From positions 3,965,501-4,029,500 of the forward strand of contig NZ_JAUCEU010000007.1 of NCBI RefSeq assembly GCF_030348765.1: 64,000 nucleotides of DNA, given 5' to 3'. Both the position numbers and the translations under genes were made by a program. The notes under the pieces are model-generated. The model was not told the origin of the DNA. It saw only the letters and a list, made by a program, of their open reading frames with translations, and ran no database searches. This document shows positions 8,849 through 19,600 of this stretch, one piece after another; position 1 is the first letter of the stretch, and every line of letters starts with the position of its first letter. This DNA is from Neobacillus sp. CF12. Its GTDB lineage: Bacteria; Bacillota; Bacilli; Bacillales; Cytobacillaceae.

Positions 8849-10948
8849 ATGAATGGGCTTTTATGGGTGAATCTCATTGCATTCCTTTCTGTAACCGCTT
8901 ACGCAATCAGTCTATTCGTTTACGTAGTGAAAACGAGGATTGAATTCATTAAGCTGGGGAAAAAAGTCGAGTTTGACAACAATGTCAAAGAACGAATGCA
9001 AAAGATCTGGGTCAATGTTTTTGGGCAAAAGAAGCTATTAAAGGACAAAAAAAGTGGAATCATGCACGTCATGTTCTTTTATGGCTTTATCCTTGTTCAA
9101 TTTGGTGCAATTGATTTTATTTGGAAGGGATTGGCACCTGGTTCACATTTACCGCTGGGACCGCTTTATGCTGGATTTACCTTCTTCCAAGAAATCGTTA
9201 CACTGATGATTCTCGTTGCTGTCATTTGGGCATTTTACCGACGCTATGTTGAAAAACTTGTTCGTTTAAAACGCAATTTTAAATCGGGTCTTGTGTTAAT
9301 TTTTATCGGTGGTCTAATGTTGTCCGTTCTAGTTGGAAATGGTATGGGCATCATCTGGCACGGTCACGAAGCCACTTGGACGGAGCCAATTGCATCGTTA
9401 ATTGCGCTTATTTTTTCAGGAATTGGTGAAACCGCTTCAATTGTCATTTTTTATGTGGCATGGTGGGTGCACTTATTATTCTTACTAACCTTCTTAGTGT
9501 ATGTTCCACAATCAAAACACGCACATTTAATTGCCGGACCGGCAAACGTATATTTTAATCGTTTAGAAAAACCAGGTAAGTTGAAAAAGGTTGATTTTGA
9601 GGACGAGTCTCAAGAATCCTTCGGCGTTGGAAAAATTGAAGACTTTACGCAGCACCAAATGATCGATTTTTATGCATGCGTGGAATGCGGTCGCTGTACG
9701 AATATGTGTCCAGCAACAGGTACCGGTAAAATGCTGTCACCAATGGACTTAATAGTGAAAATGCGTGATCACCTAACGAATCATGGTGCGGCTGTAACTT
9801 CCAAGCAGCCATGGGTCCCGACCTTTGCTTTTGGCAACACAACAGGTAACCAAATTGCACTGGCTGCAAGCGGCCAAGGTGCACAAGAAACAGCGGCCAC
9901 ACTTGCTTATAATCCAAGCTTAATCGGTGACGTTATTACCGAAGAAGAAATTTGGGCATGTACGACTTGCCGGAACTGTGAAGACCAATGTCCGGTAATG
10001 AACGAGCATGTGGATAAGATTATTGACCTTCGTCGTTATTTAGTTTTAACAGAAGGGAAATTAGATGCTGATGCACAGCGCGCGATGACCAATATCGAGC
10101 GTCAGGGTAATCCGTGGGGCTTAAACAGAAAAGAGCGCGAAAGCTGGCGTGAAGTTCGCGAGGATGTTGAAATCCCGACTGTAAAAGAAATGAACAAAAA
10201 AGGCGAAGAGTTCGAGTACTTATTCTGGGTTGGTTCAATGGGCTCCTACGATAACCGCAGCCAGAAAATCGCTCTTTCCTTTGCAAAGCTTCTAAATGAA
10301 GCAGGCGTTAAGTTTGCGATCCTAGGTAACAAAGAGAAAAACTCAGGCGATACACCGCGCCGTCTCGGCAATGAGTTCTTGTTTCAGGAACTTGCGACGA
10401 AGAATATTGAGGAATTTGAAAAGGCAGAGGTTAAGAAGATTGTTACGATTGATCCGCATGCCTATAATATTTTCAAAAATGAATACCCTGATTTTGGTTT
10501 AGAGGCAGAGGTTTACCATCATACAGAAGTTCTATATGAACTTGTTCGTGATGGAAAGCTTGTACCAAAGCATGCCGTTAACGAAAAGATTACTTTCCAT
10601 GATTCTTGTTACTTAGGACGTTACAACGACGTCTACGATCCGCCGCGTGAGATTTTGAAATCAATCCCAGGTGTACAGCTCGTGGAAATGGAAAGAAACA
10701 GAGAAACCGGAATGTGCTGTGGCGCTGGCGGCGGTTTGATGTGGATGGAAGAAGAAACGGGACACCGCATTAACGTTTCAAGAACCGAGCAGGCACTTGC
10801 TGTTAATCCATCTGTGATCTCTTCTGGCTGTCCGTACTGCTTAACGATGCTATCAGACGGAACAAAGGCGAAAGAAGTAGAAGAAAAGATTTCAACCTAT
10901 GATGTAGCAGAATTGCTAGAAAAGGCTGTTTGCGGCGAAGTAGCATAG
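8849..10948 (+). CDS. fadF: FadF: membrane iron-sulfur oxidoreductase of fatty-acid oxidation
   Basis: About 699 residues. The N-terminal third has several transmembrane helices (roughly 5-27, 70-95, 105-130, 145-170, 205-235). Then come two 4Fe-4S motifs, CVECGRCTNMCP (about 275) and CTTCRNCEDQCP (about 374), and two C-terminal CCG-type cysteine-rich domains (HDSCYLG near 590, CCGAGGG near 627). This is the heterodisulfide-reductase-like architecture of B. subtilis FadF (YwjF). It is thought to move electrons from acyl-CoA dehydrogenases to the quinone pool. The fatty-acid operator in its promoter and the beta-oxidation genes downstream support this role. Confidence 0.9.
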   Translation: MNGLLWVNLIAFLSVTAYAISLFVYVVKTRIEFIKLGKKVEFDNNVKERMQKIWVNVFGQKKLLKDKKSGIMHVMFFYGFILVQFGAIDFIWKGLAPGSHLPLGPLYAGFTFFQEIVTLMILVAVIWAFYRRYVEKLVRLKRNFKSGLVLIFIGGLMLSVLVGNGMGIIWHGHEATWTEPIASLIALIFSGIGETASIVIFYVAWWVHLLFLLTFLVYVPQSKHAHLIAGPANVYFNRLEKPGKLKKVDFEDESQESFGVGKIEDFTQHQMIDFYACVECGRCTNMCPATGTGKMLSPMDLIVKMRDHLTNHGAAVTSKQPWVPTFAFGNTTGNQIALAASGQGAQETAATLAYNPSLIGDVITEEEIWACTTCRNCEDQCPVMNEHVDKIIDLRRYLVLTEGKLDADAQRAMTNIERQGNPWGLNRKERESWREVREDVEIPTVKEMNKKGEEFEYLFWVGSMGSYDNRSQKIALSFAKLLNEAGVKFAILGNKEKNSGDTPRRLGNEFLFQELATKNIEEFEKAEVKKIVTIDPHAYNIFKNEYPDFGLEAEVYHHTEVLYELVRDGKLVPKHAVNEKITFHDSCYLGRYNDVYDPPREILKSIPGVQLVEMERNRETGMCCGAGGGLMWMEEETGHRINVSRTEQALAVNPSVISSGCPYCLTMLSDGTKAKEVEEKISTYDVAELLEKAVCGEVA

Positions 10949-11089
10949 AAAAGAGTTAGAGTCAGAGCTAGGCTAGAATTGATGTTTGAGGCAGAAGTTG
11001 TTGTGAGATACCTGAATTCATAAAATTTTAGGAATTTTGTGTAAAACATTTCAACTTTTGTCTTTTTTTATGTAAAATAGATAGTGGAT

Positions 11090-11105
11090 AGGAAAACGCT
11101 TTCAT
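11090..11105 (+). promoter_or_regulatory. Catabolite-responsive element (cre) upstream of mmgA
   Basis: AGGAAAACGCTTTCAT matches the CcpA consensus WTGNAANCGNWWNCAW at 15 of 16 positions. It lies about 90 bp before the mmgA start, so glucose repression of the block is likely. Confidence 0.7.
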
Positions 11106-11133
11106 GTACAGGGAGTTTTTTTTGCTGCAATAT

Positions 11134-11147
11134 TGAGCGAGCGTTCA
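11134..11147 (+). promoter_or_regulatory. Second FadR/TetR-like operator, upstream of mmgA
   Basis: TGAGCGAGCGTTCA is an imperfect 14-bp palindrome with the same layout (TGAnnG-N2-CnTTCA) as the perfect TGAATGCTCATTCA in the fadF promoter. It could bind FadR or the TetR regulator encoded downstream at about 16 kb. Confidence 0.5.
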
Positions 11148-11189
11148 GTCGGTAATGATTTAAAGTGATAAAAGGGGAGAGTGTTTTTA

Positions 11190-12377
11190 ATGGGGAGAAG
11201 TGTAATTTTAAGCGGGGTACGAACTCCATTTGGTAAGTTTGGCGGGGCACTTAGCAGCCTGACTGCTTCACAGCTCGGGGGTATCGCGGTGAAAGAAGCA
11301 ATTGCGCGCGCTGGAGTTAATCCTGAAGATGTACAGGAAGTGATTTTAGGTACCGTTTTACAAGGAGGTCAGGGTCAAATTCCTTCACGCCAAGCAGCAA
11401 GAGAGGCTGGCCTTTCATGGGAAGTGAAAACGGAAACGATTAACAAAGTTTGTGCATCCGGAATGCGCAGTGTCACGTTAGGCGATCAAATCATCCGTAC
11501 TGGCGATGAAGAACTAATTGTTGCAGGCGGCATGGAATCGATGAGCAATGCACCATACATTTTACCAAAAGCGCGCTGGGGCTTAAAAATGGGCGACTCA
11601 TCCGTGAAGGATTTAATGATTCATGACGGATTAAGCTGCAGCTTCACAGGCGTTCATATGGGAACATACGGGAATTCAACCGCAAAAGAAATGGAAATCA
11701 GCCGGGAAGCTCAAGATGAGTGGGCACTCAGAAGTCATGAGCGGGCCATTGCAGCAATCGAAAGTGGAATTTTTGCAGAAGAAATCGTGCCTGTCACCGT
11801 CCCACAGCGTAAAGGGGCTCCGGTTGTCGTAGAGCATGATGAATCACCACGAAAAGACACCTCACTAGAAAGACTTGCAAAATTAGCACCTGTATTTAAT
11901 GCAGACGGAACAATCACAGCAGGAAATGCCCCTGGAATCAATGATGGTGCGGCAGCCCTCGTCTTAATGAGCGAAGAACGAGCATTACGTGAAGGGCTGA
12001 AGCCAGAAGCGGTTATCTTAGGTCATGCAGCCGTAGCTGTGGAAGCAAAGGATTTTCCACAAACACCAGGACTCGTCATCAACAGTTTATTGAAAAAGAC
12101 CGGTAAAACCGTAGAAGATATTGATTTATTTGAAATTAATGAGGCCTTTGCAGCGGTTGCGCTAGCAAGTGGAAAAATTGCAAACCTTGATCCAGAAAAG
12201 GTGAATGTCAATGGCGGTGCGGTCGCATTGGGCCATCCGATTGGAGCAAGCGGCGCTAGAATCATTATCACGTTAATGCATGAGTTGAAACGTCGTGGCG
12301 GCGGGATTGGGATTGCGGCCATCTGCAGCGGCGGTGGTCAGGGCGATGCGGTTATGATTGAAGTTCCTAGGGGTTAA
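11190..12377 (+). CDS. mmgA: Acetyl-CoA acetyltransferase (thiolase)
   Basis: Thiolase that condenses or cleaves acetoacetyl-CoA. About 395 residues with the acyl-accepting Cys88 in KVCASGMRS, the [10 protein letters not shown] histidine motif and the C-terminal [11 protein letters not shown] second cysteine. ATG 11190 is chosen because an AAGGGGAG ribosome site lies about 9 nt upstream; the GTG at 11181 is too close. Order thiolase, 3-hydroxyacyl-CoA dehydrogenase, acyl-CoA dehydrogenase equals mmgA-mmgB-mmgC of B. subtilis. A cre site and a fatty-acid-type operator precede it. Confidence 0.93.
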   Translation: MGRSVILSGVRTPFGKFGGALSSLTASQLGGIAVKEAIARAGVNPEDVQEVILGTVLQGGQGQIPSRQAAREAGLSWEVKTETINKVCASGMRSVTLGDQIIRTGDEELIVAGGMESMSNAPYILPKARWGLKMGDSSVKDLMIHDGLSCSFTGVHMGTYGNSTAKEMEISREAQDEWALRSHERAIAAIESGIFAEEIVPVTVPQRKGAPVVVEHDESPRKDTSLERLAKLAPVFNADGTITAGNAPGINDGAAALVLMSEERALREGLKPEAVILGHAAVAVEAKDFPQTPGLVINSLLKKTGKTVEDIDLFEINEAFAAVALASGKIANLDPEKVNVNGGAVALGHPIGASGARIIITLMHELKRRGGGIGIAAICSGGGQGDAVMIEVPRG

Positions 12378-12404
12378 TTGGTTTCTTTCCAGATAATGTC
12401 TAAT

Positions 12405-12509
12405 TGTACAAAACGATAGAAAAAGAGTCCAAAACACCGTGAAAAGAGTCCAAAACACCGTGAAAAGAGTCCAAAACACGCTAAAAAAAGTCCAAAACTC
12501 AAAAACGTC
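12405..12509. repeat. 21-bp-period tandem array A (5 units)
   Basis: Five units start at 12405, 12426, 12447, 12468 and 12489, exactly 21 bp apart. Each begins with a core TGTACAAAA or AGTCCAAAA followed by about 12 variable bases. It occupies the mmgA-mmgB gap. The left edge (TGTCTAATTGTACAAAA) is shared with the array at 23225, so the two are homologous. Read as protein on the plus strand it gives VQN-starting heptads such as VQNTVKR, but no start codon with a ribosome site is present. Confidence 0.9.
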
Positions 12510-12570
12510 AAAAGCTTATTTTTAAAAAAAGGGGCTTGAACTGATTCAAGTCCCGATTGGAGGGGATGTA

Positions 12571-13422
12571 ATGAAGGTTGAAAAGGTAATGGTAATTGGT
12601 GCGGGTCAAATGGGTTCTGGGATTGCTCAGGTTTGTGCGCAGGCAGGTTACACAGTGTATCTTAATGACATAAAACCCGAATTTGTGGAGCGCGGCTTGG
12701 GGGTAATCGGCAAAAATCTATCTCGTCATGTGGATAAAGGCAGAATGACAGAAGAGCAAAAACAAGAAGTCCTTACTCGGGTAACAGCTTCGACTGACCT
12801 GAATGATGCCCGCGAGGTTGACCTCGTTATCGAAGCAGCGGTTGAAAATATGGAAATCAAAACAAAAATCTTCGCGCAGTTAGATGAAATTGCGCCGCCA
12901 CATGCGATTTTGGCGAGCAATACATCGTCACTGCCAATTACGGAAATCGCGGCTGCCACGAAACGTCCGGAACAAGTTATTGGGATGCATTTTATGAATC
13001 CGGTGCCTGTGATGAAGTTAGTGGAAATCATTCGAGGCTTGGCTACGGCAGATGAGGTTTACCAAGTGATTGAAGATATGACAAAGACATTGAGTAAGGT
13101 ACCGGTTGAAGTAAATGACTTTCCTGGATTTGTTTCGAATCGCATTCTAATGCCGATGATCAATGAGGCAATTTATACACTGTATGAAGGTGTGGCAACG
13201 AAAGAAGCGATTGATGAAGTGATGAAACTTGGAATGAATCACCCGATGGGACCGTTGACGTTGGCTGATTTTATCGGACTTGATACCTGTCTTTATATTA
13301 TGGAAACCTTACATGAAGGTTTTGGAGATACAAAATACCGTCCATGCCCGCTGCTGCGTAAGTACGTGAAAGCTGGCTGGCTTGGCAAGAAATCAGGTCG
13401 AGGCTTCTACACATACGAATAG
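12571..13422 (+). CDS. mmgB: 3-hydroxybutyryl-CoA dehydrogenase
   Basis: NAD-dependent (S)-3-hydroxyacyl-CoA dehydrogenase, 283 residues. The Rossmann motif [10 protein letters not shown] lies at about residues 8-17, the catalytic-type His in [15 protein letters not shown] (about 138) with its Glu partner, and the helical C-terminal domain carries [24 protein letters not shown] ribosome site precedes the ATG. Middle gene of the mmgABC set; the repeat array upstream lengthens the gap to mmgA but no strong terminator separates them. Confidence 0.94.
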   Translation: MKVEKVMVIGAGQMGSGIAQVCAQAGYTVYLNDIKPEFVERGLGVIGKNLSRHVDKGRMTEEQKQEVLTRVTASTDLNDAREVDLVIEAAVENMEIKTKIFAQLDEIAPPHAILASNTSSLPITEIAAATKRPEQVIGMHFMNPVPVMKLVEIIRGLATADEVYQVIEDMTKTLSKVPVEVNDFPGFVSNRILMPMINEAIYTLYEGVATKEAIDEVMKLGMNHPMGPLTLADFIGLDTCLYIMETLHEGFGDTKYRPCPLLRKYVKAGWLGKKSGRGFYTYE

Positions 13423-13437
13423 TTTGGAGATGAAACT

Positions 13438-14568
13438 ATGAATCTACGATTTTCAGAAGAGCAGGAAATGATGCGAAAAATGGTTCGTGACTTTGCAGAA
13501 AAGGAAATTGCCCCATTTGTCGAGCGGATGGAAAAGGGTGAATTTCCGCGGGAGATTCTCCGCAAAATGGGTGAGCTTGGTTTGATGGGGATTCCCGTTC
13601 CAGAAAAGTACGGCGGAGCGGAGATGGATTTTGTCTCGTACATCATAGCGATTAACGAGATTTCTCGCGTAAGCGCGACGGTTGGCGTTATCCTGTCTGT
13701 TCATACATCAGTCGGAACCAATCCAATTTTGTATTTTGGGTCAGATGAACAGAAGCAACGGTTTTTACCGAAACTAGCATCAGGTGAGTATCTGGCGGCG
13801 TTTTGTTTAACGGAGGCAGGCTCAGGATCAGATGCAAAAAGCATGAAATCACGTGCTGTAAAAAAAGGCGATCATTATGTCATTAATGGCTCGAAGATGT
13901 TTATCACGAACGGCGGGGAAGCGGATGTCTATATTGTATTTGCTTCAACCAACCCTGAATTAGGCAGCAACGGAATATCTGCTTTTATCGTTGAGAAAAA
14001 CTCTCCTGGACTTGTGATAGGCAAGGATGAGCATAAAATGGGTCTTCATGGCTCGCGTACGGTCCAGCTAACGTTTGAAGATATGCACGTGCCGGTTGAA
14101 AACCTTTTAGGTAAAGAGGGAGAAGGTTTTAAAATTGCGATGGCAAACCTGGATGTTGGTCGAATCGGAATTGCAGCTCAAGCTCTAGGGATCGCGGAAG
14201 CAGCATTAGAGGCAGCTGTCCATTATGCGAAAGAGCGACAGCAGTTTGGCAAGCCAATCGCTGCACAACAAGGAATTGGCTTTAAATTGGCGGATATGGC
14301 GACCAATGTGGAAGCTGCAAGACTATTACTCTATCGGGCAGCGGATTTGCGTGCGCAAGGAATGAAGTGCGGGATGGAAGCCTCGATTGCTAAATTATTT
14401 ACTTCAAAAACGGCTGTGGAGACGGCGATTGAAGCGATTCAGGTGTTTGGCGGCTATGGCTATACGGAGGACTATCCAGTTGAGCGCTACTTCCGCGATG
14501 CGAAAGTGACTGAGATATATGAAGGAACAAGTGAGATACAGCGGATTGTGATTAGTAAGTATCTTTGA
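13438..14568 (+). CDS. mmgC: Acyl-CoA dehydrogenase, MmgC-like
   Basis: FAD-dependent acyl-CoA dehydrogenase, 376 residues, cytoplasmic, passing electrons to electron-transfer flavoprotein. It shows the family signatures AFCLTEAGSGSD (about 122-133) and FGGYGYTEDYPVERYFRD near the C-terminus with the catalytic Glu in IYEGTSEIQ. The N-terminus (GLMGIPVPEKYGG, TVGVILSVHTSVG) is closer to B. subtilis MmgC than to AcdA. It starts 15 nt after mmgB, in the same operon. Confidence 0.93.
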   Translation: MNLRFSEEQEMMRKMVRDFAEKEIAPFVERMEKGEFPREILRKMGELGLMGIPVPEKYGGAEMDFVSYIIAINEISRVSATVGVILSVHTSVGTNPILYFGSDEQKQRFLPKLASGEYLAAFCLTEAGSGSDAKSMKSRAVKKGDHYVINGSKMFITNGGEADVYIVFASTNPELGSNGISAFIVEKNSPGLVIGKDEHKMGLHGSRTVQLTFEDMHVPVENLLGKEGEGFKIAMANLDVGRIGIAAQALGIAEAALEAAVHYAKERQQFGKPIAAQQGIGFKLADMATNVEAARLLLYRAADLRAQGMKCGMEASIAKLFTSKTAVETAIEAIQVFGGYGYTEDYPVERYFRDAKVTEIYEGTSEIQRIVISKYL

Positions 14569-14686
14569 TTTGTAGATAACGTATTGTTATCTGAGCAATT
14601 TGCGTAGATATTTTTTCTGGAATGAGTAGATATCCTGACCACTCGTGTAGGGAACAGTCAGGGATAGGTGGAAAACGAAGCTAATT

Positions 14687-14791
14687 GTAGAACCTGTATG
14701 GTTATTTGTATGAACTGTATGGTTTTTTGTAGAACCTGTACGCTTTTTTGTAAGAACTGTATGGTTTTTCGTAAAAACTGTACGGTTAGGA
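14687..14791. repeat. 21-bp-period tandem array B (5 units)
   Basis: Units start at 14687, 14708, 14729, 14750 and 14771, with the pattern GTA-GAACTGTAYGG followed by a T-run. Weaker copies of the GTAG motif extend upstream to about 14626 at 21-22 bp steps. On the reverse strand the core contains TACAAAA, as in arrays at 12405 and 23225, and reads as heptads such as TIQFLQK and SVQVLQK. It fills the mmgC-acdA gap. Confidence 0.88.
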
Positions 14792-14820
14792 GAGAAGTTA
14801 CCTTAAGGAGGACGTATAAA

Positions 14821-15960
14821 ATGAACTTTCGCTTGTCTGAAGAACATGAAATGATTCGTAAAATGGTTCGTGATTTTGCTAGAAATGAGGTTGCTCCAAC
14901 AGCTGCTGAGCGTGACGAGGAAGAGCGTTTTGACCGTGAAATTTTTGATAAGATGGCGGATCTTGGATTAACAGGAATTCCGTGGCCGGAGGAGTATGGC
15001 GGAATCGGCAGCGATTATCTCGCTTATTGTATAGCGGTTGAAGAATTATCAAGAGTTTGCGCTTCAACAGGTGTTACGTTATCCGCGCACACTTCACTTG
15101 CAGGCTGGCCGATTTACAAATTCGGTTCCGAGGAGCAAAAGCAGCAATATCTTCGTCCAATGGCAGAAGGTAAAAAAATCGGTGCTTACGGCTTAACAGA
15201 GCCAGGCAGCGGATCGGATGCAGGCGGTATGAGAACGACAGCAAGACTGGAAGGTGACCACTATGTCCTTAATGGTTCAAAAATTTTCATTACCAATGGC
15301 GGTGTAGCCGATATCTATGTCGTTTTCGCCTTAACCGATCCATCCAGCAAACAAAAAGGAACGACCGCATTCATCGTCGAAAGCGACACACCAGGATTCT
15401 CTGTTGGTAAAAAGGAAAAGAAACTCGGCATTCGTTCTTCACCAACAACGGAAATTATTTTTGAAGATTGCAAGGTGCCTGTCACCAACAGACTTGGTGA
15501 AGAAGGCGAGGGCTTCAAAATTGCGATGATGACGTTGGATGGCGGCCGTAATGGAATTGCTGCCCAGGCAGTTGGAATTGCACAAGGTGCGCTTGATGCA
15601 GCGGTCGATTATGCAAAAGAACGTCAACAATTTGGAAAGCCTATTGCAGCGAACCAAGGAATTGGCTTCAAGCTTGCAGATATGGCGACAAACATTGAAG
15701 CAGCTAGATTATTAACCTATCAAGCTGCATGGCTAGAGTCTGAAGGGCTGCCATATGGCAAGGAATCAGCGATGTCAAAATTATTCGCTGGTGACACAGC
15801 GATGAAAGTTACAACTGAAGCGGTACAAGTATTTGGCGGGTACGGTTATACAAAGGATTATCCAGTGGAGAGATACATGCGCGACGCGAAGATTACGCAA
15901 ATCTATGAAGGAACACAAGAAATCCAGCGCCTCGTTATCTCACGGATGATAACAAAATAA
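14821..15960 (+). CDS. acdA: Acyl-CoA dehydrogenase, AcdA-like
   Basis: Second acyl-CoA dehydrogenase (379 residues), very similar to B. subtilis AcdA from [20 protein letters not shown] onward. Signatures [11 protein letters not shown] and [18 protein letters not shown] are intact, with IYEGTQEIQ carrying the catalytic Glu. ATG 14821 is supported by AAGGAGG eleven nt upstream. The frame is open through the repeat array to 14668, but that extension is repeat translation and I exclude it. Probably oxidises longer or branched acyl-CoA; substrate range cannot be read from sequence. Confidence 0.94.
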   Translation: MNFRLSEEHEMIRKMVRDFARNEVAPTAAERDEEERFDREIFDKMADLGLTGIPWPEEYGGIGSDYLAYCIAVEELSRVCASTGVTLSAHTSLAGWPIYKFGSEEQKQQYLRPMAEGKKIGAYGLTEPGSGSDAGGMRTTARLEGDHYVLNGSKIFITNGGVADIYVVFALTDPSSKQKGTTAFIVESDTPGFSVGKKEKKLGIRSSPTTEIIFEDCKVPVTNRLGEEGEGFKIAMMTLDGGRNGIAAQAVGIAQGALDAAVDYAKERQQFGKPIAANQGIGFKLADMATNIEAARLLTYQAAWLESEGLPYGKESAMSKLFAGDTAMKVTTEAVQVFGGYGYTKDYPVERYMRDAKITQIYEGTQEIQRLVISRMITK

Positions 15961-15989
15961 CCACTTTATGAATAAAGGCGGTAAAAGGG

Positions 15990-16646
15990 ATGAAAAAGCG
16001 TGAAGTGCAGGCTTCAGTTAAGGACGAACGCCTTGTACAAAGAAGACGAGATCAGATGATCAAAGGGGCCGTTTCACTTTTTAAAGAAAAGGGATTTCAC
16101 CGGACGACCACCAGGGAAATTGCCAAGGCGGCAGGATTTAGTATTGGGACGTTATACGAGTATATACGAACGAAGGAAGACGTTCTTTACTTAGTTTGTG
16201 ATAGCATTTATGACCATGTGAGCGAGCGGCTTCAGCAGGATCTTGAAGAAAAGCAGGGCACACTTGAAAGCTTGAAGCATGGCGTTGCCAATTATTTTCG
16301 GGTTATTGATGAAATGCAGGCGGAAGTCTTGGTCATGTATCAAGAGGCCAAATCGCTTACGAAGGATGCCCTGCCATATGTGTTGAAAAAGGAAAACGAA
16401 ATGGCAGCGATGTTCGAAAAACTCATTACATTATGTGTGGAAAATGGCGAGTTGAGCTTAACGCAAAAACAGATCAAAAACCTTTCTCATACCATTATTG
16501 TTGAAGGACAAATGTGGAGTTTCCGCCGCTGGACCTTACAGAAGCTATATACCTTAGATGAATATATCGAATTGCAAACAGAACTGTTGTTTTCGGGGAT
16601 TAATGGAATGAGTCAAGCGCAGAAAAAAGGGACGATAATGAAATAG
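15990..16646 (+). CDS. TetR/AcrR family transcriptional regulator
   Basis: 218-residue regulator. The helix-turn-helix is in the first 65 residues (FHRTTTREIAKAAGFSIGTLYEYIRTKEDVLY), followed by an all-helical ligand domain. It lies 29 nt after acdA and 28 nt before icmF, so it is probably co-transcribed and senses an acyl-CoA or related metabolite of the block. The two TGAnnG-N2-CnTTCA palindromes upstream of fadF and mmgA are candidate targets, although a separate FadR encoded elsewhere could own them. Confidence 0.85.
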   Translation: MKKREVQASVKDERLVQRRRDQMIKGAVSLFKEKGFHRTTTREIAKAAGFSIGTLYEYIRTKEDVLYLVCDSIYDHVSERLQQDLEEKQGTLESLKHGVANYFRVIDEMQAEVLVMYQEAKSLTKDALPYVLKKENEMAAMFEKLITLCVENGELSLTQKQIKNLSHTIIVEGQMWSFRRWTLQKLYTLDEYIELQTELLFSGINGMSQAQKKGTIMK

Positions 16647-16673
16647 ATTTTTCTAGGGCAAAGGGGGAGACAG

Positions 16674-19600
16674 ATGACTACGACTTTAGTTTATCAGCCG
16701 AAGCACCATATTCGTTTTGTGACGGCATCGAGTTTGTTTGATGGCCATGATGCTTCAATTAATATTATGAGGAGAATTCTTCAAGCGAGCGGGGCAGAGG
16801 TCATTCATCTTGGGCATAACCGTTCAGTGGAAGAAGTGGTTAATGCGGCGATTCAAGAGGACGCGCAGGGGATTGCAATTTCTTCTTATCAAGGCGGACA
16901 TGTGGAATACTTTAAATATATGTATGATTTACTGAAGGAGAAGGGTGTGCCGAACATCCGCATTTACGGCGGCGGTGGTGGTGTTATTATCCCGCGTGAA
17001 ATTAAGGAATTGCATGATTATGGAATTGCCTGGATTTTCTCACCTGAGGACGGCCGGACGATGGGGCTGCAGGGAATGATTAACCGGATGCTCGAGGAGT
17101 GTGATTTCCTTACGGTTTCGGCGGATCATGCACAGCATATTGAAAACCTGCCAACGGGTGATGTCAATGCGATTTCTAAATTGATTACACTTGCTGAGTT
17201 GCATGTCGATAATAATCGTGAAGCAGCAGCAGCGGCTGAAAGCCTATTGGAAAAGGTAAAAACATTAACGAAGGAAGTTCCTGTTATTGGGATCACGGGG
17301 ACGGGCGGTGCTGGAAAAAGCTCGCTGACAGACGAATTGATTCGCCGGTTTATCAATGAATTGCCTGATAAAAAAGTGGCGATTCTTTCGGTGGATCCGA
17401 CGAAACAAAAGACAGGCGGCGCACTTTTAGGAGATCGGATTCGCATGAATGCCATCTTCAACCCTAATGTATTTATGCGCAGTCTTGCCACAAGGTCTTC
17501 AAAAAGCGAGCTTTCGTTAGCCATTAAGGACGCTGTTTCTGTTGTGAAAGCGGCAGGATTTGACCTAGTAATCGTTGAAACGAGTGGAATCGGTCAGGGT
17601 GATGCCGAGATTACTGAAATTTGTGATGTTTCGCTTTACGTGATGACCAGCGAATTCGGGGCACCTTCACAACTTGAAAAAATTGATATGATCGACTTTG
17701 CTGACTTAATTGTCATTAATAAATTTGAGCGCAAGGGTTCCGAGGATGCACTCCGTCAGGTGCAAAAGCAATATCAGCGCAGTCATATGCTGTTTGAAAA
17801 AGATACAAGTGAAATGCCGGTTTACGGAACGATTGCCAGTCAGTTTAATGACAAAGGTACCAATGCCCTATTTGCGGCGTTAATTGAAAAAATTAATCAA
17901 AAAATGGGCACGGATTGGGTTACTTCTTTTACTAAACAGGCGTTAGTAGAAAAGCAAAACGTGATTATTCCGACTGACCGCCGTTATTACTTACGGGAAA
18001 TATCGGAGACCGTTCGCCGCTATCATCAAAAAGCTGAAGAGCAGGCGAATATTTCCCGGAAATTATTCCAGCTTGAAGGCGCAATCGCAGCGGTTAAAGA
18101 GACAGAGGCAAACGAGGAAGTTATTATTTCCTTAGAAGCCATTAAACAAGCAACCGAAGAGAAATTAACACCAGAATCGAAAAAGATTCTCGATGGCTGG
18201 GAGAAAACAAAGGCTGCCTACAAAGCAGATAAATTTGTAACGAGAATTCGAGATAAAGAAATTATCACCGTATTAAAAACAAAGAGTCTTTCTGGGCTGG
18301 ACATTCCGAAGGTGGCTTTACCAGGATATAAAGATTACGGCGAAATTTTACGCTGGGTCTATCGTGAAAATGTACCTGGTTCATTTCCATTTACAGCAGG
18401 AGTATTCCCGTTCAAGCGTGAAGGGGAAGATCCAAAACGTCAGTTTGCTGGAGAAGGGACGCCGGAAAGAACCAATCGACGCTTCCACTATTTATCAAAG
18501 GATGATAGTGCAAAACGACTGAGTACTGCTTTTGACTCCGTTACGCTGTATGGTGAGGATCCAGATTACCGTCCTGATATCTATGGTAAGGTTGGCGAAA
18601 GCGGCGTTAGCGTTTGTACGCTTGATGATATGAAAAAGCTTTATGACGGCTTTGACCTTTGCCATCCATCTACATCTGTATCGATGACGATTAATGGTCC
18701 GGCACCTATCATTTTAGCGATGTTCATGAACACCGCGATTGATCAGCAGGTGAAGAAAAAAGAAGCTGAGCTTGGTCGTGTGTTAAGTGTTGAAGAATTT
18801 GCAGAAGTGAAGGCGTTTACGTTAAAAACTGTTCGCGGAACCGTTCAAGCGGATATTTTAAAAGAAGATCAGGGTCAAAATACCTGTATTTTTTCAACTG
18901 AGTTTGCACTGCGGATGATGGGCGATATTCAGCAGTATTTTATTGACAAACAGGTGCGAAACTATTATTCCGTTTCTATCTCTGGGTATCATATTGCCGA
19001 AGCGGGCGCGAATCCGATTTCGCAGTTGGCGTTTACACTTTCGAACGGCTTTACCTATGTGGAGTATTATTTAAGCCGCGGAATGAAGATTGATGATTTT
19101 GCAGCCAATCTATCGTTCTTCTTCTCCAATGGCTTGGATCCAGAATATACGGTTATTGGCCGGGTTGCACGCCGAATTTGGGCAACGGTGATGCGTGATA
19201 AATATGGTGCAGCTGAGCGCAGTCAAAAACTGAAGTACCATGTTCAAACATCTGGCCGTTCGCTGCACGCGCAAGAGATCGACTTTAATGATATTCGCAC
19301 TACACTCCAGGCGTTGATGGCACTGCAGGATAACTGTAATTCGCTTCATACCAATGCCTATGATGAGGCGATTACTACTCCGACCGAAGAATCGGTACGT
19401 CGTGCGATGGCGATTCAAATGATTATTACCAAAGAGCATGGTTTAACGAAAAATGAAAACCCACTTCAAGGTTCATTCATTGTAGAAGAATTAACGGACC
19501 TTGTCGAGGAAGCGGTTCTTCAGGAATTTGAACGCTTAAATGATCGCGGCGGTGTGCTTGGTTCCATGGAAACCCAATACCAACGCGGAAAAATCCAAGA

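Noticed and set aside
14668..14820. N-terminal extension of acdA rich in Cys ([11 protein letters not shown] pattern)
   Set aside because: It is the translation of the 21-bp array; a proper ribosome site and a normal AcdA start lie at 14821, and no ribosome site precedes 14668.
17126..17524. Reverse frame of 132 codons inside icmF
   Set aside because: Shadow of the GTPase domain coding frame, with no ribosome site and atypical composition.
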